Source of the DNA: an uncultured Eubacteriales bacterium
GTDB taxonomy: Bacteria; Bacillota; Clostridia; Oscillospirales; Acutalibacteraceae
Length of the DNA stretch: 64,000 nucleotides
Direction: 5' to 3'
Assembly (NCBI GenBank): GCA_910584745.1
Contig: CAJUDG010000003.1
Location: forward strand, 1 to 64,000
Position 1 is the stretch's first letter; the number at the start of each line of letters is the position of its first letter. The position numbers and the translations under genes are program-made. This document shows, one piece after another, positions 24,010 to 32,040 of this stretch. The notes under the pieces are model-generated. The model saw nothing but the letters and a program-made list of their open reading frames with translations. It was not told the DNA's origin and made no database searches.

Positions 24010-25020
24010 GTGATAGGATTGGAGATAAGAGACTGCGTTTTGAAGATACTGCGGGAGAGCCCTGAGGCGGTTTCCGGAGAGACCATGGCACAGCGGCTGG
24101 GCATCAGCCGCAGCGGGGTGTGGAAGGCTGTCAGGAAGCTGCGGGAGGAGGGATATGGTATAGAGGCCGCCACCAACAAGGGCTACCGTCTAACGTCGGA
24201 GAGCGGGGTGTTCAGTCCGGAAAATATCCGGCGGCTTCTGGCGCCGGACATGGAGGGCATCGAGATCGACCTGCGGGAGGAGGTGTCCTCCACAAATACG
24301 GTGCTCAAGGAGTTGGCCGAACAGGGGCGGCCGGAGGGCCTTGTGCTTATTGCGGAGAACCAGGTGAGGGGCAAGGGGCGGCTGGGCCGGTCCTTCTATT
24401 CACCCAGAGGTTCGGGGCTGTACATGAGCATACTGCTGCGCCCAGAGCTGCCGCCCGAGGATTCTCTGGCTATAACTACGACGGCTGCGGTGGCCGTGGC
24501 GGAGGCCGTAAGCGCGGTCACCGGGCGGCAGGCCATGATAAAGTGGGTCAACGACGTTTACCTTTCGGGAAGGAAGATCTGCGGGATACTGACCGAAGCG
24601 GCTATCGACTTTGAGAGCCGCAGGCTGGACTATGCGGTGCTGGGCATCGGCGTGAACATTTTGGAGCCGCCCGGCGGCTTTCCGCCGGAGATCGCGGAGG
24701 TGGCGGGCGCGCTGTATAAAGAAGAGGCTCCGGCGCAGACCAGGACAAGGCTTGCGGCGGAGATACTGAACCGCTTTTTCGCGTTTTACCGCGCGCTGCC
24801 GGAGCACAGCTATATGGGAGCATACAAAAAGCTCTCCCTGCTGACCGGCCGGGAGATAACCTTTCAGCAGGGCAGAGAGACCTGGGAGGGCACTGTACTG
24901 GGCATTGACGACGAGGCCCGGCTGGTGGTGCGCCTGGATTCCGGGGAGGAGAGAGCATTTGGCGCAGGGGAGGTGACAATAGTCAAGAAGGGACTTCTTG
25001 AGCAGATTCGCGGCACATAG
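24010..25020 (+). CDS. birA: Biotin-protein ligase / biotin repressor BirA
   Basis: The enzyme forms biotinyl-AMP and transfers biotin to carboxylase carrier domains; class II proteins also repress biotin genes. An N-terminal winged helix (residues about 5-60, MAQRLGISRSGVWKAVRKLREEG) marks it as bifunctional. The ligase domain follows, with GKGRLGRSFYSPRGSGLYMS near residue 120 and KWVNDVYLSGRKICGILTE near residue 178, and an SH3-like C-terminal domain (about 280-330). The start is GTG at 24010 or TTG at 24019; neither has a strong Shine-Dalgarno. bioY follows 77 nt downstream, so biotin uptake and use are linked. Confidence 0.9.
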   Translation: MIGLEIRDCVLKILRESPEAVSGETMAQRLGISRSGVWKAVRKLREEGYGIEAATNKGYRLTSESGVFSPENIRRLLAPDMEGIEIDLREEVSSTNTVLKELAEQGRPEGLVLIAENQVRGKGRLGRSFYSPRGSGLYMSILLRPELPPEDSLAITTTAAVAVAEAVSAVTGRQAMIKWVNDVYLSGRKICGILTEAAIDFESRRLDYAVLGIGVNILEPPGGFPPEIAEVAGALYKEEAPAQTRTRLAAEILNRFFAFYRALPEHSYMGAYKKLSLLTGREITFQQGRETWEGTVLGIDDEARLVVRLDSGEERAFGAGEVTIVKKGLLEQIRGT

Positions 25021-25097
25021 AGATATGTGCAGACCGAGAACACGCAAAAACATATGCAAATCAGGATGAATTTTTACTGTCAGGAGGACAAAATACC

Positions 25098-25649
25098 ATG
25101 GAAAATATAAAAAATCCCATTCAGCGCACAGTTATGACCGGCGTGATGGCGGCCTTGCTGGCGGTCATGTCGCAGATATCCATACCCCTGCCATTCGGGG
25201 TGCCGGTCACATTGCAGACCTTCGCCGTTGCCATGTGCGGATACCTGCTGGGCCCGGCGCTGGGGACACTGGCGGTAGCGGTTTATTTGGCCCTGGCCGC
25301 GGTGGGAGTACCGGTGCTTGCCGGATTCAGCGGGGGAGTGGGCGCATTTATGGGCATGACCGGGGGATTCCTCTGGGGCTTTCTGCCCATGGCCTTCCTG
25401 TGCGGCCTGGGGGTAAGGGCAGGAAAAAAGGCGCCTGCCCTGATGCTCGGCACGGCGGGGCTCTTAATATGCCATCTGGCGGGTTCATTCCAGTTTGGGC
25501 TTGTGAGCGGCACGGGATTCTTCACGGCGTTCTGGACGGCCTCCGTGCCGTTTCTGATAAAGGATCTGGTTTCGGTGGGACTGGCCTATCTGGCGGCGGC
25601 AGGTATCGCGTCAAGCCTGAAAAAGGCCGGCATGGGCGGATTGGTATGA
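25098..25649 (+). CDS. bioY: Biotin transporter substrate-binding subunit BioY
   Basis: A 183-residue integral membrane protein with six hydrophobic segments and the BioY pattern: PLPFGVPVTLQTFAVAMCGYLLGP near residue 30 and a Gly-rich GGVGAFMGMTGGFLWGF near residue 77. BioY is the S-component of an ECF biotin importer; the energy module (EcfAAT) is not in the window. ATG behind AGGAGG. Its end overlaps the next gene (ATGA), and birA lies upstream. Confidence 0.93.
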   Translation: MENIKNPIQRTVMTGVMAALLAVMSQISIPLPFGVPVTLQTFAVAMCGYLLGPALGTLAVAVYLALAAVGVPVLAGFSGGVGAFMGMTGGFLWGFLPMAFLCGLGVRAGKKAPALMLGTAGLLICHLAGSFQFGLVSGTGFFTAFWTASVPFLIKDLVSVGLAYLAAAGIASSLKKAGMGGLV

Positions 25650-26041
25650 TAGCGCTTAGAGGGCACCACATGTTCTGCACAACGCTGTTCTCGGGCAGCG
25701 GGTATGACCGGGCGTTTGCGGAGAATATGAGAGAGCTCATAGAGAATATGCAGAAAGGCGAAGAAGTCCAGCTGGTGGAGGGACACGATAGCATATGCAG
25801 ATGCTGTCCGAACCGGGAGCCGGAGGGCTGCGCCCTGGGCACTGGGGACGTCAGCCGCCGGGACGCTGCCGCGCTGGAGGTGACCGGAATAGTCCCGGGC
25901 CAAGTGCTGGACTGGAGGGGGCTGAAGGAACGCCTTGAGATGGTAAGCGAGAGGGATTTTCAGCATGTCTGCGGAGATTGCCGCTGGCAGAGGGAGGGGC
26001 TTTGCTCATATCCGCTGCTGCGGGAGCGGGTCAGGCCTTGA
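25646..26041 (+). CDS. DUF1284 cysteine-rich protein
   Basis: The 131-residue protein begins with the DUF1284 signature LRGHHMFCTTLFSGSGYD and has two cysteine groups (CRCCPNREPEGC near residue 50, CGDCRWQREGLC near residue 110). The cysteines suggest a metal or Fe-S site; function is unknown. The start overlaps the bioY stop, so both come from one transcript. It ends convergently against, and overlaps, the gene at 26031. Confidence 0.8.
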   Translation: MIALRGHHMFCTTLFSGSGYDRAFAENMRELIENMQKGEEVQLVEGHDSICRCCPNREPEGCALGTGDVSRRDAAALEVTGIVPGQVLDWRGLKERLEMVSERDFQHVCGDCRWQREGLCSYPLLRERVRP

Positions 26042-26699
26042 TGTACCGCGCGGCGCGGGTAGCGCCTACCTTTTTGGCGCGCCCGGTACGGACCATGGCG
26101 CCCAGGGCGGCTTCCACGGTGGTGGGGCTCACCTCCGGCAGAGCAGCGCATATCTCAGCCTTTGAGATGGGAGTTTCGCTTTGAAGCACCATCTCCTCGA
26201 TGGCGGCGCGCTTTGTGCTGCGCCCGGCAGGCACGGTCAGGTCCTTGCCGCATAGGTAGAGCAGGGAGAGGAAAATCTCTATATAATACAGATAGGCGCT
26301 GCCGTTCTGCTCCCAATGTGCAGAGGCCCGCTCAAGCGCGCGCTGGTAGAAATAGCGGTATTTGGAGATGCTCTCCTCCAGGGGAAAGTATTTGCACATA
26401 GAGTAACCGGAGCGGCTTAGCAGCAGCTTTGCCAGTCCGGCGGCACGGCTTTGGGAGTCCAGGGCGCAGATCGTATCAAGAGTGAAGCACGGAACCAGCA
26501 GCAGTGGTTCGGCGGAGGAAGCCTTATATGCCGTCACAAGTTCATCTGGCAGCCCGCTGAAGTCTGGCTCCTGCCGGGGGCGTTCCTTTGGGGCCTTGCC
26601 GGCAAAGGCTTTCTGCATAATGCGCAGGCGGTCGAGCAGGCCGGAGACATTGTCCGGCAGAGGGAGGCTCTCAAGAAACGAGTAGTCATATTTATGCAT
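26031..26699 (-). CDS. Degenerate Fic-like protein lacking the catalytic motif
   Basis: The 222-residue protein follows the core layout of Fic-family proteins around the active site: a PLLLVPCFTLDTIC helix, then LLLSRSGYSMCKYFPLEESISKYRYFYQRALERAS, then a C-terminal winged helix (about 160-222) typical of the larger Fic proteins. Where active enzymes carry HPFxxGNGR, this protein reads ALDSQSRAA, so histidine and the anion-binding glycines are absent. The usual Fic N-terminal helices are also shortened. It is likely an AMP-transferase pseudoenzyme, perhaps a regulator. ATG behind AAAAGGAG, with its own promoter. Confidence 0.65.
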   Translation of the reverse strand: MHKYDYSFLESLPLPDNVSGLLDRLRIMQKAFAGKAPKERPRQEPDFSGLPDELVTAYKASSAEPLLLVPCFTLDTICALDSQSRAAGLAKLLLSRSGYSMCKYFPLEESISKYRYFYQRALERASAHWEQNGSAYLYYIEIFLSLLYLCGKDLTVPAGRSTKRAAIEEMVLQSETPISKAEICAALPEVSPTTVEAALGAMVRTGRAKKVGATRAARYIKA

Positions 26700-26723
26700 A
26701 TTCCCATCTCCTTTTATGCATGT

Positions 26724-26752
26724 ATTATAGCAAATATGTCGAAGGAAAGCAA
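26724..26752 (-). promoter_or_regulatory. Promoter of the Fic-like gene
   Basis: On the minus strand TTGCTT (26747-26752), 17-bp spacer, TATAAT (26724-26729). Confidence 0.7.
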
Positions 26753-26798
26753 GCTTTTCGGTAAAATATCTGCATAAATCTGTGCGGATATTCCGGGC

Positions 26799-26827
26799 TT
26801 GCTTTTCCTTCCGCCATGGATTATAAT
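26799..26827 (+). promoter_or_regulatory. Promoter of the AraC-family gene
   Basis: TTGCTT (26799-26804), 17-bp spacer, TATAAT (26822-26827). It has the same -35, spacer length and -10 as the divergent promoter opposite. Confidence 0.7.
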
Positions 26828-26849
26828 ATGGGAAAAGGGGGGCGGGCAT

Positions 26850-27737
26850 ATGGAACTGACCAGTCAGAAACGCGAGGTGAAGCTGCACGGCACTTACGGC
26901 TTCCCGGTATATGTGGGGCGCAAGCTGATATCCGCCTATCCCACCGGGTCATTCCCGTGGCACTGGCACGACGAGGTAGAGTTTACCCTTGCCGCTGCGG
27001 GAAGGATGGAGTACCGGGTCAATGACAGCCGGTATCTGCTGTCTGCCGGGGAGGGGCTTTTCTGCAACTCGGGCGCGCTGCACTCAGGCAGTATGCGGGA
27101 GGATGACTGCGACTATATTTCCATAACCGTGCATCCGCGGCTGCTCTCAGGGTTTGAGGGCAGCGTGGTGGGTACAAAGTACGTGACCCCGCTGGTGGAG
27201 AGCCAGGGCCTTTCTTCAATTCTGCTCACTCGGAGGGAGCCCTGGCAGGCGAAAATACTTGGATATCTGCATAAGGTTTACGAGCTCTGCGGCCAGAAGC
27301 AGGAGGGCTATGAGCTGATGGTACAGTCACTGTTTATGCAGATATGGGTGGAATTATCTGTACATTGCGCCGGCCGGGCGAGCCGGGGCCAGAGTGATGA
27401 CCCGGAGAAGCTGCGGCGGCTCAGGGAGATACTTACATTTTTGCATGAGCACTATGCAGACAGGATAACCCTGGAGGATATCGCCGCCCATGTAGGCCTG
27501 TGCAAGAGCGAGTGCTGCCGGTTTTTTAAGCGCCAGATGGGCACGCCGCTGTTTGACTATCTGCTGGACTACCGGGTGGGCAAAAGCCTGATGAGCCTGA
27601 AGGCGGGTTCATCGGTGTCCGAGGCCGCCGAAGCCGCCGGATTTAACGATCCGTCCTATTATGCCAAGGTTTTCCGCGCCCATACGGGCCGCTCTCCAAG
27701 CCAGTACCGCAAGGAGATAGGCAGCAGATCTGCATAA
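26850..27737 (+). CDS. AraC-family transcriptional regulator
   Basis: The 295-residue protein has an N-terminal cupin-like sensor (residues about 20-110, with FPWHWHDEVEFTLAAAGRMEYRV) and a C-terminal pair of helix-turn-helices (about 200-290) ending with the family signature AAGFNDPSYYAKVFRAHTGRSPSQYRK. The cupin part suggests a sugar or small-molecule ligand. ATG at 26850 behind AAAAGGGGGGC. It is divergent from the Fic-like gene and may control it. Confidence 0.85.
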   Translation: MELTSQKREVKLHGTYGFPVYVGRKLISAYPTGSFPWHWHDEVEFTLAAAGRMEYRVNDSRYLLSAGEGLFCNSGALHSGSMREDDCDYISITVHPRLLSGFEGSVVGTKYVTPLVESQGLSSILLTRREPWQAKILGYLHKVYELCGQKQEGYELMVQSLFMQIWVELSVHCAGRASRGQSDDPEKLRRLREILTFLHEHYADRITLEDIAAHVGLCKSECCRFFKRQMGTPLFDYLLDYRVGKSLMSLKAGSSVSEAAEAAGFNDPSYYAKVFRAHTGRSPSQYRKEIGSRSA

Positions 27738-27766
27738 ACTATAATTACAAAGAAAGGCATTTGCAC

Positions 27767-29104
27767 ATGGATCAGCAGACCACGTTTTTTGAAGCAGACC
27801 CGGCGGATACCCCGCTGGCCACCAGGATGCGCCCCAGAAACCTGGAGGAGTTTGCGGGCCAGCGGCACCTTTTGGGCGAGGGCAAGGTGCTGCGCCAGCT
27901 TATTGACAGGGATCGGGTGCCGTCCATGGTGTTCTGGGGCCCGCCGGGGGTGGGCAAGACAACCCTTGCAAGGATAATCGCCCGGCGCACCCAGTCAAAT
28001 TTTATAAATTTCAGCGCGGTCACCAGCGGCATCAAGGAGATCAAGGAGGTCATGAACGAGGCGGACCGAACAAGGCTGCTGGGCGAGCGCACGATACTTT
28101 TTGTGGACGAGATACACCGCTTTAACAAGGCCCAGCAGGACGCGTTTCTGCCCTTTGTGGAGAAGGGGAGCATTGTGCTTATCGGGGCCACCACTGAGAA
28201 CCCATCCTTTGAAGTGAACTCAGCCTTGCTTTCAAGGTGCAAGGTCTTCGTTTTGCAGGCGCTGAGCACCGAGGACCTGGTCGCCCTTATGAGCAGGACC
28301 CTAACCGACCCCAGGGGCTTCGGCGGGCAGAATGTGCAGATCAGCGAGGACATGCTGGGGATGATCGCGGGCTTTGCCAATGGAGACGCCCGCACGGCGC
28401 TGGGCACCTTGGAGATGGTGGTGCTGAACGCCCAGAGGCAGGACGGAAGGATCACCGTCACTCAGGAGATATTGGAGCAGTGCATCAACAAAAAATCCTT
28501 GCTATATGATAAGAACGGCGAGGAGCACTACAACCTTATCTCGGCCCTGCATAAGTCCATGCGCAACAGCGACCCCCAGGCAGCTGTGTACTGGCTGGCG
28601 CGGATGCTGGAGGCCGGGGAGGATCCCCTCTATGTGGCCCGCAGGCTTGTGCGCTTTGCCAGCGAGGACATCGGTCTTGCGGACAGCCGGGCCCTGGAGA
28701 TAGCCGTGGCGGCGTACCAGGCCAGCCATTTTATCGGTATGCCTGAGTGCAACGTGAACCTGACCCACGCGGTGATCTACATGTCCCTGGCCCCAAAGTC
28801 CAACGCCGCGGACGCCGCCTATATGGCCGCCGCCGCCGACGCGCAGAAAATGCTGGCAGAGCCCGTGCCGCTTATTATCCGCAACGCGCCCACCCGGCTT
28901 ATGAAGGACCTGGACTACGGAAAGGGCTATCAATATGCACACGATTATGCAGACAAGCTGACCACAATGCAGTGCCTGCCGGATTCCTTAAAGGACCGCA
29001 GGTACTACGTCCCCACCGACCAGGGCAATGAAGCACGGTTTGGGGAGAGGCTGCGGCAGATCGAGGAGTGGAAGCGCCGCAGGAGAGAGGACGAGAAAAA
29101 GTGA
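27767..29104 (+). CDS. rarA: Replication-associated recombination ATPase RarA (MgsA)
   Basis: RarA is an AAA+ protein related to clamp-loader subunits that acts at stalled replication forks. Walker A is GPPGVGKTT near residue 63, Walker B LFVDEIHRFNK near residue 110, sensor 1 IGATTENPSFEVNSALLSR, and the C-terminal tetramer domain contains YVARRLVRFASEDIGLAD. At 445 residues it has the usual length. I start at ATG 27767, 10 nt behind AAAGG; a TTG two codons earlier is too close to it. Confidence 0.93.
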   Translation: MDQQTTFFEADPADTPLATRMRPRNLEEFAGQRHLLGEGKVLRQLIDRDRVPSMVFWGPPGVGKTTLARIIARRTQSNFINFSAVTSGIKEIKEVMNEADRTRLLGERTILFVDEIHRFNKAQQDAFLPFVEKGSIVLIGATTENPSFEVNSALLSRCKVFVLQALSTEDLVALMSRTLTDPRGFGGQNVQISEDMLGMIAGFANGDARTALGTLEMVVLNAQRQDGRITVTQEILEQCINKKSLLYDKNGEEHYNLISALHKSMRNSDPQAAVYWLARMLEAGEDPLYVARRLVRFASEDIGLADSRALEIAVAAYQASHFIGMPECNVNLTHAVIYMSLAPKSNAADAAYMAAAADAQKMLAEPVPLIIRNAPTRLMKDLDYGKGYQYAHDYADKLTTMQCLPDSLKDRRYYVPTDQGNEARFGERLRQIEEWKRRRREDEKK

Positions 29105-29105
29105 T

Positions 29106-29834
29106 ATGACTGCATATGACATAGAAAGCATCACAGAGGAATATTATTCCTGCTTCTGCGGGACGCGGCTCTCAGAGCTTGGGCGTGGGACGCACTTCAT
29201 ATGCTCCGCCGGACGGGACGAATATCTAAAGGCCTTCGGCTGCAAATACACCATATGGCTGCTTGTTAAAGATGACTTGCTGGTTTCTGCATATTCTCCC
29301 AGGTACAAAGAGCTTTTTGAGAAGCTTAAGGCTTATAGCGCTGAGGAGATCATCCTTGAGCTGGGCAGGCAGTTTCCGCTAAAAAAGATAAAGCTCATGA
29401 TGTTTGAAAGAGAGAAAGTGCACGACTATGGAGCCGCCAGAGCCCTTAAGCCTGCCGATTATCCCATGTACGAGGCCTTTTTCCGCGAGGCTCACCCAAA
29501 CGCGGACCCCAGCGGCTGGTTACAGGACTACTTCACCGAGAAGGCCGACGGCTGTTTTACCGGGTATATCTCCGGCAGCAGGCTCCTGTCGGTCTGCGAC
29601 CTGCCGGACATGCCATACATGCAGGGGAAGATACAGCATACCGGGATAATGACTCTGGAAAGCGAACGCAGAAAGGGCTGCGGCCTGTGCGCGACGGCGC
29701 TGGCAGCGCATAACCTGCTGGAGAGGGGAATATGCCCCCAGTGGGAGTGCGGTGCGGACAATGCAGCATCGATTGGGCTTGCAAAGGCGACAGGGTATAG
29801 GGAGTACGGCGCGGCATATATACTTGAGGAATAG
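29106..29834 (+). CDS. GNAT-family N-acetyltransferase
   Basis: A 242-residue protein with an N-terminal extension (about 1-130) and a C-terminal acetyl-CoA-binding fold (about 165-240), including MTLESERRKGCGLCATALAAHNLLERGICPQWECG and NAASIGLAKATGY. Substrate unknown. The ATG is 1 nt after the rarA stop, so it is cotranscribed with it, and a flavoprotein gene follows 11 nt later. Confidence 0.8.
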   Translation: MTAYDIESITEEYYSCFCGTRLSELGRGTHFICSAGRDEYLKAFGCKYTIWLLVKDDLLVSAYSPRYKELFEKLKAYSAEEIILELGRQFPLKKIKLMMFEREKVHDYGAARALKPADYPMYEAFFREAHPNADPSGWLQDYFTEKADGCFTGYISGSRLLSVCDLPDMPYMQGKIQHTGIMTLESERRKGCGLCATALAAHNLLERGICPQWECGADNAASIGLAKATGYREYGAAYILEE

Positions 29835-29845
29835 GGCGTGAAAAG

Positions 29846-30502
29846 ATGGAAATAATCTGCATATCCGCATCCAACATGGTTCACAGCGGGGAGGACAGCG
29901 CATCCATGACTATATGCAGAAAAATCGAGGATATTCTGCATATAGCCGGCGCTGATACAGAGACCGTGGACCTGCGGCGGTACGACCTTTCGCCCTGCAC
30001 CGGCTGCGGTGGATGCCATGGGACGAGGCGTTGCGCGCACGATCCGGATTTTAACAGGCTATATGAAAAGCTCGTGGATGCCGACGGAGCCGTTTTTGTC
30101 TCGCCCCACTATGCGCCAATTCCCGCGAAGCTCTGTATGCTCCTTGAGAAGATGGAGGAGATAACATTTCTCCATTGGTGGAGGGACAGCGCATACCGCT
30201 CCGAGGTATATGGTAAGCCCGCCGGAATAATCTCCCACGGCGGCGGCTCGGACTGGGCGCTGAAAAGCTATAGGGCCATGGTGAACGATACCATTGCCAA
30301 CGCCTTGGACACCATACAGTTTAAAACCGTGGCCTATAACGGCGAATGGGATAAAGGTATCTCTCTGCCGGTTGCAGAGGTATCTGTCGACGGTATTTTC
30401 CCCGCCCAGAGCTATGACTGGGAGCATATTGAGGAGAGGCTCTCGGAGTACGTGAAAAATTTTTTGAGCTACTGCGGCGCAAAATACCCCAAAGAGTATT
30501 GA
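29846..30502 (+). CDS. NAD(P)H-dependent FMN reductase-like flavoprotein
   Basis: A 218-residue flavodoxin-fold protein. The N-terminal beta strand and phosphate loop (ISASNMVHSGEDSAS) bind FMN; SPCTGCGGCHGTRRC near residue 50 is the cysteine-rich loop of the iron-sulfur-flavoprotein/NADPH-FMN-reductase group; SPHYAPIPAKLCMLLEKM contacts the flavin. The electron acceptor is unknown. ATG behind GAAAAG; last gene before the metK leader. Confidence 0.8.
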   Translation: MEIICISASNMVHSGEDSASMTICRKIEDILHIAGADTETVDLRRYDLSPCTGCGGCHGTRRCAHDPDFNRLYEKLVDADGAVFVSPHYAPIPAKLCMLLEKMEEITFLHWWRDSAYRSEVYGKPAGIISHGGGSDWALKSYRAMVNDTIANALDTIQFKTVAYNGEWDKGISLPVAEVSVDGIFPAQSYDWEHIEERLSEYVKNFLSYCGAKYPKEY

Positions 30503-30527
30503 CAAACGCCTGGGCCCATGATATAGT
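30499..30527 (+). promoter_or_regulatory. Promoter of metK
   Basis: TTGACA (30499-30504), 17-bp spacer, TATAGT (30522-30527). It overlaps the end of the upstream flavoprotein gene. Confidence 0.8.
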
Positions 30528-30550
30528 ATATCACAGAAAACAGAATAAAT

Positions 30551-30712
30551 CCTTATCAAGAGCGGCGGAGGGACAGGCCCTGTGATGCCCGGCAACCTGT
30601 AGCGTAAAACCTGCAAGGTGCTAATTCCTGCGGATGGGGGACCAGCTCCCCCAGTACCCGAAAGATGAGGCGCGATATGGACCCTCGTTTTTCGAGGGCC
30701 CTATTTTATTTG
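30551..30712 (+). promoter_or_regulatory. SAM-I (S-box) riboswitch with terminator
   Basis: The leader has the S-box core: CTTATCAAGAG, GGAGGGAC near 30566, GATGCCCGGCAACC near 30593 and AAGGTGCTAATTCC near 30616, followed by further stems. A terminator hairpin (CCCTCG/CGAGGG, 30682-30687 with 30693-30698) and a short T-rich tract come before metK. High SAM should stabilise the terminator and lower SAM synthetase expression. Confidence 0.95.
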
Positions 30713-30761
30713 CCAAGAAGGGTTTATCCTGCCGATAAATTTACCGAAAGGGGAAATAAAA

Positions 30762-31943
30762 ATGAAACTGTTCACCTCTGAATCCGTGACCGAGGGCCAT
30801 CCCGACAAGGTGTGCGACCAGATATCCGACGCTGTGCTGGACGCCATTATCAGCCAGGACCCGGGCGCCCATGTGGCCTGCGAGACCACCGCCACCACCG
30901 GCGTGGTACATGTGATGGGGGAGATATCCACCAACTGCTATGTGGACATCGCCGGGATCGCCCGGGAGGTCATCAAGGAGATTGGCTACGACAACCCGGA
31001 GTGCGGCTTTGACGGCAACACCTGCGGCGTGCTGACCTCCATCGACTCCCAGTCCCCGGACATCGCCATGGGCGTCAACGAGTCCCAGGAGGCCAAGAAC
31101 GGCGAGACCGACGAGAACAGCCTTATCGGCGCGGGTGACCAGGGCATGATGTTCGGCTATGCCTGCGACGAGACCCCGGAGTATATGCCCGCGGCCATCT
31201 CCTTCTCCCATAAGCTGGCAAGGCAGCTGGCACAGGTGCGCAAGGACGGCACATTAAAGTACCTGCGCCCGGACGGCAAGACCCAGGTCACCGTGGAGTA
31301 TGACGGCGACCAGGTGAAGCGTATCTCCGCCATAGTGGTTTCCACCCAGCACGACCCGGACGTAAAGCTGGACAAGCTGAAGAAGGACATGATAAAGTAC
31401 GTGATAAAGCCCGTTATCCCCTCCGAGCTGGTGGATAAGGAGACCAAGATCTACATCAACCCCACGGGCCGCTTCGTTGTTGGCGGACCCGTTGGCGACA
31501 GCGGACTTACCGGGCGCAAGATAATCGTCGACACCTACGGCGGCTACGGCCGTCACGGCGGCGGCTGCTTCTCCGGCAAGGACCCCACCAAGGTGGACCG
31601 CTCAGCGGCCTACGCCGCCCGCTGGGTGGCCAAGAACATCGTGGCCGCCGGTCTTGCCAGGAAGGCCGAGGTGGAGCTGGCCTATGCCATAGGCGTGGCC
31701 CGTCCCGTGTCCATCATGGTGGACACCTTCGGCACCGGCACCGTCAGCGACGAGGCCCTCTCCGAGGCTGTGCAGAAGGTCTTTGACCTCAGGCCCACCG
31801 CCATCATCAAGGAGCTGGACCTGCGCCGCCCGATTTATAAGAAGCTCGCCGCCTATGGACATATGGGCCGTGAGGACCTGGGCGTCACCTGGGAGCAGAC
31901 CAACCGCATAGAGGCCCTGCGCGAGGCCGTGGAAAACGCGTAA
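30762..31943 (+). CDS. metK: S-adenosylmethionine synthetase
   Basis: Makes SAM from methionine and ATP in the cytosol. Signatures are [20 protein letters not shown] at the N-terminus, [12 protein letters not shown] near residue 118 and [19 protein letters not shown] near residue 265 (GGGAFSGKD in most relatives; the Cys is a mild difference). Length 393 is normal. ATG behind AAAGGGG. Controlled by the SAM-I riboswitch in its leader. Confidence 0.97.
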   Translation: MKLFTSESVTEGHPDKVCDQISDAVLDAIISQDPGAHVACETTATTGVVHVMGEISTNCYVDIAGIAREVIKEIGYDNPECGFDGNTCGVLTSIDSQSPDIAMGVNESQEAKNGETDENSLIGAGDQGMMFGYACDETPEYMPAAISFSHKLARQLAQVRKDGTLKYLRPDGKTQVTVEYDGDQVKRISAIVVSTQHDPDVKLDKLKKDMIKYVIKPVIPSELVDKETKIYINPTGRFVVGGPVGDSGLTGRKIIVDTYGGYGRHGGGCFSGKDPTKVDRSAAYAARWVAKNIVAAGLARKAEVELAYAIGVARPVSIMVDTFGTGTVSDEALSEAVQKVFDLRPTAIIKELDLRRPIYKKLAAYGHMGREDLGVTWEQTNRIEALREAVENA

Positions 31944-32040
31944 CCGCACAGCACCCTAAGGGACCGGAAAACCCTCCGGCCCCTTATTTTTTTGCCTGGG
32001 GGGACGATATTAGTTATATAAGACGCAAGGGGGCGGCATA

